Source: Siphonodentalium dalli
Taxonomy: Eukaryota; Mollusca; Scaphopoda; Gadilida; Siphonodentaliidae
Assembly: GCA_032622095.1 (NCBI GenBank)
Contig: CP136066.1
Span: forward strand, 60,230,609-60,294,608
DNA: 64,000 bases
Direction: 5' to 3'
This document shows positions 37,801 through 49,800 of this stretch, in pieces; position 1 is the first letter of the stretch, and every line of letters begins with the position of its first letter. Both the position numbers and the translations under genes were made by a program. The notes below the pieces were generated by a model. It ran no database searches, was not told where the DNA came from, and saw nothing but the letters and a program-made list of their open reading frames with translations.

Positions 37801-40800
37801 ATAATTGAAACTAGAATGATTTTATGACAAAATTTCATGTTTTTGGTCCAAAAAGTGATACATTTCAAATTTGGTCAGCCTGGGTTGCTACTATCTTCAA
37901 AATATGACCATGCTGGGTGGAATGAAGACTTTATTAGGCATATGCCCTAAATTTTATACCAGTTGGAACGTCATGGTGATATAATGATTGAATTTGGCAG
38001 CCATCTTGGATTTTTACTGAAACGAGGGTTAATATTGATCAGAAACCCGTTTCTAGTTCACTCCAATGTGAAAATATTTTGGTCGCAAAGTCACTACACT
38101 AATACTATTAATATGACATTAGAACATAAAACACAAACATACACGTTTTCACCCTTGCACATCCGCCCCGCCCTAAAGATGATCCATGTGCCCGCCTGTC
38201 CGAATGATAATTGGGATAATTTCAAGCAGAAACGGTCAACACGTGAAGCATATCATTCGCAGCTTTGACATCCCAGCTCTTGAGGGAACATTCAGATTTG
38301 CGAAATTATGTTTTTAATAGTGGATATCGCAATTTAACTGGGAGATGTATAGCTTCATCTGAGGGAAGATATGTTCATTTATCAAAACCGCAATTCTCGG
38401 GTTTGGCGATACCCTCGGGTATGGCGATACTACGTACGCGTGGGTGTAAAACTCTCCTTGTTTCGCAACTATACAATTGAGATCAATGAACAGTTTTGTA
38501 CTTAAATGGGTACTGCACATACAATAAATCCGGCCATTTATGGGACCATCTCGATAAAATATATGCAACACATTAATGAATTTGAGCCATGGATTAGCGC
38601 AAAAATACCCCGTATGGTCTATAAACTATGCAAACAACATGGTAATTATAATGAAAATTAATTAATTCTCTGACAATTGTTTTGAAAATAAATGAGTGAG
38701 CGATGTTTTTTTCTTCTTTTTTTTCTGCCCACTAGTAAGCATGGGTTATTATGCTTTTCCGGGTCCAGACAATTTTGAGCGAACTTTGTAATAGATATAA
38801 TCTAATTTAATCCGATATAAAGAACGACAAATCGTAGGGATTACCTTTATTGGGATAGCATTTTTCATTTTATCGGCACAAGCATTTTTAACAACACACA
38901 GAACTACATATCCGGTTCATATTCGTACAACAATTTTGGAACGTAAATAGAGTCGAAAAGATAAGTGGTCTTCGAAACTATCGTAGAACGTTTTCAATTC
39001 ACTTATTCTGCTGACTAAATTAGACTATATGTATCGCTAAGCATTATAGCCAATACAACTTAAAATAACCATAACATGGCCAATATACTCCGCTTGTCAA
39101 ACTGTATTGCGATCCGGTTTGCGTTCCCTAATTTTGTTTTAAACCTTTTTCGATTGATCTTTTATCGATATATTTCAACGCATTTGATCAATACACACGC
39201 GGGTTTGGACATCCCCTGTGGTAACTGTATACAAGCTAGATATGGTTGCCTGTGTTCTTTTCTTGAATACCCACACATACACCGTTGTCTTTAGCTCCTA
39301 TTAGATATTTGAAATATTACAAATTTCCATGTGACAGTTTCCTTTTTTTGTGTTGCGGGTTGAGAGCTAGGGTGAAGTTAAAAATCAATATAAAATGGTC
39401 CAATGCGGGCCATTGTTTTCAATCCGGCGTAGCCTGAGAATCAAAACATTTTGTTTTTGGCCTAACCCATCTCCTGTATACACATATATACTATTGAATG
39501 AAAACCGTTTAATAAAGACAAAAATAGAAGGTACAATTCGATAAATAAAGAAAGCAAATAGCTCTATCAAATAACTTATTATTAATAATAGTGTGCCTGA
39601 GTCCCACTCCTCCAATCACATCAGGTTTTGGCAGGGTACTGTGGGGTATTGCACAGAATGTTCTCATTTATTTATTTTAATTGTTGGACTCAATTTTAGT
39701 TATTTAATCTGCATAAAGCCTAGATCATTCCTCAAGTCTGCAATATATGGCCTGAATCTGCAAGTAAGTTCCATGTAGTTTTGAACGTTGGCGAATATCT
39801 AAATATTTTTTAACGGGAAGTAATTTAGAACATTTCCGACAATTTCAGACGGACGTTGAGAAGCGCGGCGTGTACTACTCGCAGCCAGGATTCGACCAGG
39901 CCCAATCGTTTTCGTGCGACTATGGGATGGCTTTGAAGGCGGTGTTTAGTATTCATGGCCAATATTTTCATGACCGTCTGTGGACTCTGGCATGCCAAGG
40001 AGATGGCCTGTCTGGCGCAAGATCTTGTTCATGGACAGGTTAGTTTACTTTAAATGGAGAATTAAATCTGGCCATTTATGGGGCCATCTCGTGATGTATT
40101 CAACATACATTATGCAACAATTGAATGAATTTGAGAAATGAATCGGTGCAAACTACACTAATGTACTCTATGACCAATTAATGTAACACAGCATGGTAAT
40201 TATAATGAAATTGGGTATATGGCTTGAACCATTTACCAATTTTTGTTATACTGGTCAGTTTGTTTTTCGTGGTGCTTTGTGTAAGCGAGTTCATTTAACT
40301 GTCTCGTGACTCATTTCTTCTCTTCTATTGGATATGTTTAAAATGTGCCCGAAGCGCACAAAGGAGAGTGTTCTGTCTAGTTGTAGCATAATGGCAAGCG
40401 CTGATAAACTATTTCTGCCGTTATGTTATTTCTGCAGACATCTATAGCCTGCTAGCAACCGTAAGCTCCTCACACTAGTCATTACGTGCGGAAAGCTCCA
40501 TTCGAATCTGCACACAATTCTAACACCCGAGATCACCCGAAAACACGTTCGCGGACATAGAAGAACACGAATTCGAAACGCACAAGAAGCTCCACGGCCA
40601 TGTTAAGTGTGTCCGACTTATAATAGTGTCAGTGTATCGGCGTGAGAGTGCCGCCCGCCGATGGATCATCGAGTCTCCCACAACACCCTTGGTCTGATTA
40701 AGCCATGTGTGGCTGAAGAACCGCACGCAAAGTTGTGACAATTATCAAGGTCACTGGTACAGATATTACGTCAAGTGCTAAATACGTATCATTACAACTT

Positions 40801-43800
40801 GGTAGTAAATTCCAAGCGCGTATTGTAAACAAGATGACGTCATACCCAGTCTGATAAATATCCAGACTCCGTCTCATTACTTTCATCTGCTTCTGACGAC
40901 GCTCGAATGGAATCTGATTTCAGAGATGAAGGGGAAATTCCTTTTTTGTGTGAAAACTCGTTAATATTCATAAGCCTGAGGCAGTGTTTATCGTTGCGAC
41001 ACACATATAGATCTACACACGTGCGCCCAAGGTCATGTAAACATGTAAGAGTTGTCAATCTTCTTCTAACCAATTTTCGTGCAATAAAATGATCTCGATG
41101 TTAACTGCCTCACTGTACATGCAAAATACATGTTTCGCAATGCAGATGCTATATAACTAAGAAAAATGTAATGGAAATATAGCGATAAGCACGCTATATA
41201 AATCTTGTTGAGCTGTACCGCGGTCATGTTGCGTCATCTTGTTTACAATACTCGCTTGGAATTTACTACAAAGTTGTAATGATCCTTATTTGGCACGTGA
41301 CGTAATATCTGTACGTTAGGAGAACATACTATTGTTTTGAATATCTTTGCAAATACAATTCTGTTATGTATACTTGTCCTATCTGAGCATTTCCCAATTA
41401 TGAATAAAGTTCAATAAACGTACGTTAGTTTTGATTTTGAACATATGACGTTTCGTCAGTTAAGATACGCGACACTAACGTGTAGTTTATACGATAACTT
41501 CATGCAATTTCAGTCAAATGACGCGGGTGTGGCTTGTATGAATAAATGAATATTAATTCAATTTGCAGGAAGCTATTCATTGGTCAATCAAGGCATCGCT
41601 CGCAGAGTATTGGCTAGATTTCTCTCGTTTGAAATAATTTTAACCATGAGAGTTCTCAGACCGTAAGTTGATTGAAATAAACAGGGTCTGATTTTTGTTA
41701 GACTGCGTCGTACCTAGACGCGACATATGTACCTCGCGTGCTGGCCAAGCGTAAGTTCGTGTGGGGTGTGAGTATAATTATACGTGTATTTCTTGCCGCT
41801 GCAGTAAAACTCGACATTGTTCAACTGGGGTAATAATGTGACTGAAAGAGCTTTAGGGACTCTGATTAAGCGTTATATGAAAACTATTCATTATTAATTT
41901 TAATTACAGGTTGGGTCAACTCCTGGGATGCCTCTTTCGACTTCGACTGCGACCATAATGGTTATATAGCTGGTATGCAAAGTCAACACGACAACGGCAC
42001 GGAAGACAGAAAGTATAAATTCTATTGCTGTCATGTGGCTGGTAAGATACGATATACAAAGTACATTAAATATTGCATAATATGTTACGGGCCACAATTA
42101 CAACATCATTTCCATAAAACGCCTGCCCTTTTCTGTGAACAAACTTGACAACACTGAAGATTTGGTATATTATCTCTATAATTGCACACTTGAGTGATTT
42201 ATTCATTCAAGATGCATGAATCGAAATTGCATTGACGTAAGAGTGCTAGGAATATAGAGTAACCACCATGCTACGTTCCGAATGCGCCTGTCATTTATGC
42301 TTTAAAAAATAGTCGGAAAACTTTCGCAAAGGTTTTATACCAGACAAAAATTTAGTTAAAATAAATATAAATTGATTGAAAGTGTTTCTGAACAGGTGTC
42401 TTCGATTCATATTTATTTTATGCCCCGGAAACTATGAAACTTGTTAGAAAGAGATCCGCCATTTTGAAATGTATTGAACAACGAGAGATACGGGTGCAAT
42501 ATACCCGAAACCATTTTATTACCAGAGACCAAGCTCTCACAAGCTGGTAGAGCACGATTCAATACCCGAAGCAATTTTATTACCGGAGACCATGCTCTCA
42601 GAAGCTAGTAGAGCACTATTCAATACCCGAAACCATTGTATTACCGGAGACCAAGCTCTCACAAGCTAGTAGAGCACTATTCAATAGTCGCAACAGAACA
42701 ATTACCAACAATGTATGTCGCATTCATGGTTATAATCTAGACATTGAATTATGTACCAATAAACTTTGAATTTGACTAATAACATTTTGTCTACACACAG
42801 GAAAGTGCCGAAGAGAATGCCATGAGACGGGTTACACCAACTTTGGCGCAGAGATAAGCTTCATTGCTCAAAGTGATAAGCTGCTCACCGGTGTACAAAG
42901 TTACCATGACAACGGCAGAGAGTAAGTTTTCTTCTTGTGTTTAGGAACGTGGCTAGAGGGTCTCGGTGGGTGTCGTGTCTCTTGGGATTACAACTGCACC
43001 CCCGTTGATTCAGACCAAACACAATTTCGCAGAATTCCATTGTCACCCTGCCTATTCATTAACCATGGTTCTGTATACCCGGTATGAGAACAATAAGACT
43101 TTTGAACCTGAAAATGTATATATGCTAACACCTGGCAGTCTAACTCCAGACAAATGTACACAGCTATGGACGAGACACCAGGGCACACTGGGCAGACAAT
43201 GGTTCGGCCCGGTGTGAGAACATTTTGAAATCTAAAAGCCTCAACGCTTTCCTTGTGTTGGAAATTTCAAACCTCGTACTCACCTTAGGTTGGAAACTAA
43301 TTAGCAGTGTGTTATTGACCAAAGTTCGGCCCGGTGTGAGAAAATTTTGATATGTGAATAAGATAATTGTAAAATCGTAGCGTATAGACGGACCTCAAGC
43401 CTTCCCAGAGTTTGATATTTTAACAAACCTGACTTAGGTTTGAAAATTTCCAACTGATAATTCCAATGACAATGTTGACCAAATGTATGGAAAATATTGT
43501 TTTCTTAAAATAACTAGCAGTTTTTGACGGGCTACGGGGAGGAACCAGACGCAAGCTTTCCCAGTGTTGGAAATTTCCAACCTGACGCCCCCCTTATAAG
43601 TAGGAAAATATGCAAATATTGGTCCAAAAGAAATCAAATTTCCCCCCTAATAAATTGTTTGAAAATGAATCTACGTTGTAAATGGACCATTTCAACCTAT
43701 TGTTTGCGTGAAATTTCAAACTATTGTGTCGGCAAAGAAATTTCCAACTATTTGAACAATTTGACCAAACCCCCCCCCCCCCGTTGCCACGTCACTGCTT

Positions 43801-46800
43801 GTGTTGATTTGAAGGAGACCGCCAACCATTATTTCGTACGCTGGACATACGATGTCTTGTATGTACGTACGTATACACGCCGGATTCAAAAGTTTTATAA
43901 ATCCGCACGCCGGATTCTTATGTTTTATACAAGATACAAGATTTTATTGCAATAACACCTCAATGGGCAGTTGCAAGCATATAATATATAATATAAAACA
44001 TACATGTACAATAATAGCATGAATTAAACAAAAACCAGACTCGGTCAAAATTTATATTCAGTATACTCACTCATACGTTGTTCTTATAAATATTATGCAC
44101 TTGATAAACTGCCGTTTTTCAAAGTAGGACCGCATATGATATTTATGGTATCAATGTGCCTATTTTCCATTATATAATTAAATTTATTGTCTTCTGCAAG
44201 TCTATGGAAATCGGTTATATACTCTCCTATTGCTGCGAAACAACTAATGCGAATGTTTTCGTATGCTGGATAATTCATAACAAAGTGTGATTCGGTCTCA
44301 ACCGAGTTTGTCATACAGACAGGACAAATTATATCCTCTATTTCTGACGGGGGCTGTTTGTGTCTTCCCTCTCAATCTCTCAAGCTTGTCATTACTTACG
44401 CGTAACCGTGTGAAGAGAAATTTGGCGGCAACTGATTTGGTATTGGTAATATACGGTTCCACCTCATAACTGCGTTTGTGACTACGCCAGATTTCGATGT
44501 CTTAATATGCCGTATATACGACGGATTCCGATGTTTCATATTTCCGTACACTGGATTCCGATGTTTTATAACGACGTATGCCCGTTTCCCATGTTTTATA
44601 ACCGCGTACGCCCGATTCCCGGATGTTTTATCGGGGCGTACGTCGGATTCCGATGTTATATATGTCCGTACGCCGAATTCCGGTGCTTTATATGGTCAGA
44701 TTCGCTGTTTTATGTCCGTACGCCAGATTCCGATCTATTATACGCCCGTACGCCGGATTCATGTTTTATATGCCCGTACGACGGATTCAGATGACTTGTA
44801 TGGCGTACGCCGGATTCCGCATGTTTTGGGCCGTACACCGGATTCAGATCTATATCGCTGTGTATATCAGACACCGGAAATAATGCAGGAAAATTTCATT
44901 TGTTTACACAATATAAAGAGTTTTTGCCGAATATTCGTGATTATTAAAAACCAGTTCACAACAGGAAGAGGAAATACCTCTGAATAATAGTAGAGTATAC
45001 CATACTTCTAAAATATACTATCTATACATTCTGGATAAAAATGTATAATAACAATTATTAGGTTAAATTGTACGGATAGTCTGCAACTGTGTTTGATAAA
45101 CACCGATTTCTTATATCTAAAACGTATGTATGTTTACATATTGCTCTGCACATGACATAAGAAAGGTCCACAATGAATTGCATTGCACCGAACATGAGCG
45201 TTTCAGCTGTTTGTTAATATTATTGGCGAAAGACATAATTAGTTGGTGTACGACCAATTGCAGGAGCACTGTCGTGCAAATTGCAATTCGCGTGTTTTGT
45301 TACTGTACGGCATACTGCAAGCCCAAAATAATATCGGCTAATTGTAGGCAAATAATTGGGTGAAAATGGGAGTCCTATCATTACAGATCATTATAGTGAC
45401 GATTGCTTCATTTGTTGCTTTCCAGCTCATTGCAACACCACCTGTATGCCAATTCAATGATCACTTATTTTTTAGCTTTAAAATCACATCAATGGGGGCT
45501 ATATATCGGAACTCCAGTTGGCATTATAATTTTGAATGCCCTCTTTGAAATTTAACACAAACTATCATATTTGGCAATGGTTATGATATTTCCCCGAAAC
45601 GCCAAACATTGAAATGAGCATTAAAGATTATAGACACTCGCGTTTACTAATGTTCAAAGTTAATCGTATTACACAAAGTCTGACTTCACACACCACCACT
45701 GGTTAGTGACTGCAAGCCAACAATAGTTTTATAAATTTAAAATAAAATTTGCTGCGAATTCCGTCTTGGTGTCATTATGAAAGTTATCATTGTAAAATCT
45801 GAATTGGGCCAAAACAAAAAACCATGCCTGGCTGAGATTATCTTGCGTGCCTCAATTTGTTTTTAAATTTTCTCAAGAAAGCTAGTCTATATTGTTACCT
45901 GTTAGAGTGCCTATGTGAATATTTATCGTTTTCCCAATCCCAAAAGCAAAAATAGTGGGTTATGAAGCTCCACGTTGACAGATCTTACTGCAGAGTGAAT
46001 GAATTCAAGGGACAACATGCTTTTATCCAATGCTTCATGCTTAGCTTTTTTCAAAACACATGAATCTACCATATTCCATGGCACAATGACACTATTTAAT
46101 AATAGTGACGATTATGTCGCTTACGACTAAGTATTTAAAAAAATGGAAGAAATCCCTGCCTGTCTGGAAAAGTTTCCCAATATTATCGGAAACAAGAAGT
46201 TTTTTGTTTTGGACTTATTTTCATGTAGCTCGATTAAAGTAGCAAGCGGGTGTTCATTTTAAAAATATAAATTGCCCGCATAAGGACTGAAAGTGAAAAT
46301 GCAAAACATATTTATTTGTGATAATACCTCACTTTCAAGTTTATTTATTGCCCCCCCCCCACTAATAATTTTGGAGAACTATTGTAATCGCGCGTCCGTC
46401 CGATTTCTTGCCAGGTTAACTTCAGTTCAAATTATCCGATCGAAACGATACTTCGTATGAGAAATGAGTTATATTATTGGTAAATTTCAATTATGGTTCT
46501 AGTCCGATGATATTTTTCTGTGATTAATGACTTTTTTTTATATAGAAATTGCTTTGTTGATGTTGTCCGGGTAATAACTCCGGTGAATATTAATGTCCGA
46601 ACGAAACTTGGTACGAGTAATAAACCTTACATTATTGAGATAGAGTTCCAATATCGTTCCGGCCAGATTATTTTTATTAGGGCTATAGTCCTTTTCAGAC
46701 CTCTAAAATGCCATTTTCGTGTTAAGATAATTAGTTAATACCAACTAATCCCAACTAAACTCGACGGGAATATTCATCACATTGTTAAAGTCAACTTTGA

Positions 46801-49800
46801 TTGTGTCGTTCAGATCTGTTGATTTTTTATTTTTCGACTATAAAAATATAAGTGGATTCCACTTACAATCTGCCGATTATTATTCCATCATGTACAAATT
46901 CCACACATTGTGTTTTTCTGAGCTTGTGTCTCATATGGTTGCTGCAGCACACTTGGCGACATGGTTCCATTATATCTTGATTTATATATCTTCAGGTTTT
47001 TCGATATTTAGTTTTAAATCTGCATATCTCGCATGTTGTTTCGTTGTCCACCTGAACAGACTCTGAGGGTGCGATCTCAAATGATGACATTTTGGACGGA
47101 ATGAATACCCGTAAGATGGATAACTCTAAAATCAAGTGGTTATTATTGTTAATAGTAAGCACTTGATTTTGGAGTTATCCATCTTACACCCGCAATGTGT
47201 CCGTTTTGATCACATGTTCTGCCAACTTGTGGGCTTTGTAGCCGAAAATTAATAGATTTAAAAAAATCGATATCTAATCACTCTTGAGCTTTGATGGGTG
47301 GGTTCCTCGACTCGAATCAAATATTTTTTACCCCCACAGAAATAGTAATATAGGGCCCTCTGATCGGAATAAGTACCTTAAGTGCGATTGTGTGTGAATG
47401 AGCTGACAATTATTGCCAAACAAATTACCTCCCCTTTCTTCGTTGGTACAATCTCTTCAGGAACACATTGATGACTCAAGCAAATTGAAGAGGGTCCATT
47501 AAATAAAAGGAGTTTTAGCTCTCATCATTGAACAGTACTCGGGAGTGCGTTGAACTGTTCAACTCATCGTCGATAATCCACAAACCGTTGTATAGCGAAC
47601 GTATGAAATTGATATAATTATAACAGTGGTATACTATCAAGAAGACAAAATTGGGCCGGATTCAGTATTGTTTGGGCATTACGCCAGAATGTTTTGTTTA
47701 TTCCTGGTGATTTATGGCCGGATTCCGGGTGCTTCAGTGCAATCTGCCGGATTCCAACTGCATTGCGTCTGAATGAGATCCAGTTTCCGACGAAATTTTA
47801 AAATGAATCATTGTTACCACATTTTTTTACTACAAATTTGATGCTTTCACTATATGCAAACTCCCCATCCAGGTCCGAAAGGGTCGGCAACCAGAGGGGT
47901 GAGTGGGTGTTGGTGGTGTTTGGAAAGTGTTTTGGTGGAGAAAGAATACAAAAAATAAGGAATAGGTTAGGGACGTGGCTTTGCCATGCCTGGGCGTAAA
48001 TGTAACTTCTAATAATGGCTTGTTTATGTGGCATTTTTGCAGGCATAACATTTAGTAATAGGATACAATATGGTGCCAGAATATGAACGGCAACATGCGT
48101 ATAAAATGCATCTTTACCAAAGTTAAAGGGGCTCAGTACACTAAATCCGGCCATTTATGGGACCGTCTCCTTTTATACTCCACAGAATATATGCAATATT
48201 GAGTATAGTGCAAAATGCACTTGTATGCTCAACAAATGATGAAAACATCATGGTAACTATAATGAAAATGAATTTATGAGCCTGGTCATCATTTTATCTA
48301 CTAGGTATTGTAAATTTGATACCTATGTGAGTACTTTTGTCCGGTGAGTCTTTTCGAAGAGTCAATTCGTGACTCCGACCTTGACCTTCAAAATGGACAA
48401 TTAAATGTCAAATCGTACGGGATTTCGACGAAATTTGGTACCTGTGGGTACTTTTGTCCGGGGGAGTGTTTTCGACGAGTCAAATCGTGACGCCGACCTC
48501 ACCTTGACCTTCAAATCGCGCCTTTCGACGGATGATAGCAGAGGGGAAACGGCCCTGACAAACTCGGGTCACCCTGCTAGTTTCATATAATTGCCATGTT
48601 TGCATCGGTCATGGAGCACATGAGTGTATTTTGCACTCATGAATGGCTCATTTATTTGTTCGATATATTATGTTGAGTATAAAGAGGTGATATAGGGCGG
48701 ACGCCGATCTCCCTAACTTATTTCTCAGAAGATTCTTTCCAACCCCTCTGGTTGCTGCCCTTTGGATTGGGATGAGGTGTTGTTGGGAGGGGGGGGGGTC
48801 ATCTCGTAAATTGTCTTGGGGACAAGATACTTTTTATGAAAGTATACAGTTATATCTACATGTTTGCATTTACATTTAGGAAATATGTAGAAACTGTGGA
48901 AATAACAATGATTGAACTTTCAAATTTCGTCGGAAACGGGCATCTCGTTCAGTCGCTGTGCAGTTAGAATCCGGCTGATTGCTCTAAAATAGCCGAAATC
49001 CGGCCATAAATCACCAGGAATAAACACATATATTCTGGCGTATGGCCAAAAACATCCTGAATCTGGCGTACGGCCTAAAGCCTCCAGAATCTGGCGTACG
49101 GCCTTATAATCATCGCAATCTGGCGTACGGACATGTATAACATCAGAATCCGGCGTATGGACCCGTTTTGCATTCGAATCCGGCGTACGCTCTTATAAAA
49201 CATCGGAATCGTGCCTATGCCGTAATAAAATATCGGAATACGGCGTACGGCCATATAAAACATCGGAATCCTGCGTACGAAATAATGATTGGTGGTCTCC
49301 TTCATATCGACACAAGCAGGGACGTGGAAACGACCCCCCCCCCCCAGAAACGACCCCCCCCCAACGTTGGTCAAAATTTTAAAACGGAAATTTCTTTCCT
49401 GACACATTAGTTTGAAAGTTCACCTAAACGATAGGTTGAAATTGTTCTTGTAGTTTGATTATTAAACGATTTATTACGGGGGAAGCTATTGTTTTTGGAC
49501 CAATATTTGCATATTTGTCTGGAGTTAGACCACTAGATGTTACGATTTATGAGTTTTCAGGTTCAAAAGTCTGATTGTTCTCATACCAGGTAAACATAAC
49601 CATGGTTCATGAATAGGCTAGCATCTATGTGCAATGGGAGGGTGATAAAAATGGGAGCATTTATGCAAGCTCCAATGCATTGCACTCTCTACTCATCATG
49701 TCCAATAAACTGTGAACATGCTGTTTTTGTCAATCAACCGACTGTGTTCTGGGCACACTCTCGATCTGACCAGTATCAATCAAGCCAATACTGTCAGTCT

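Larger units (their letters stand above)
43051..49618. mobile_element. 6.6 kb foldback element in dermatopontin intron 4
   Basis: Outer arms 43051-43115 and 49553-49618 are inverted (CATTAACCATGGTT; TGAGAACAATAAGACTTTTG and complement). Further in, 43139-43156 with 43605-43850 pairs with 49270-49530, including a C homopolymer at both sides. Next come 30-bp minisatellites in opposite orientation: 44500-44870 plus, 48955-49290 minus. Long inverted repeats with internal tandem arrays are the plan of foldback (FB/TU-type) elements. Confidence 0.65.

Noticed and set aside
44478-44987. 169-codon frame plus two overlapping frames on the plus strand
   Set aside because: They are translations of a 30-bp minisatellite, whose unit is a multiple of three, so all frames stay open and repeat the same motif.
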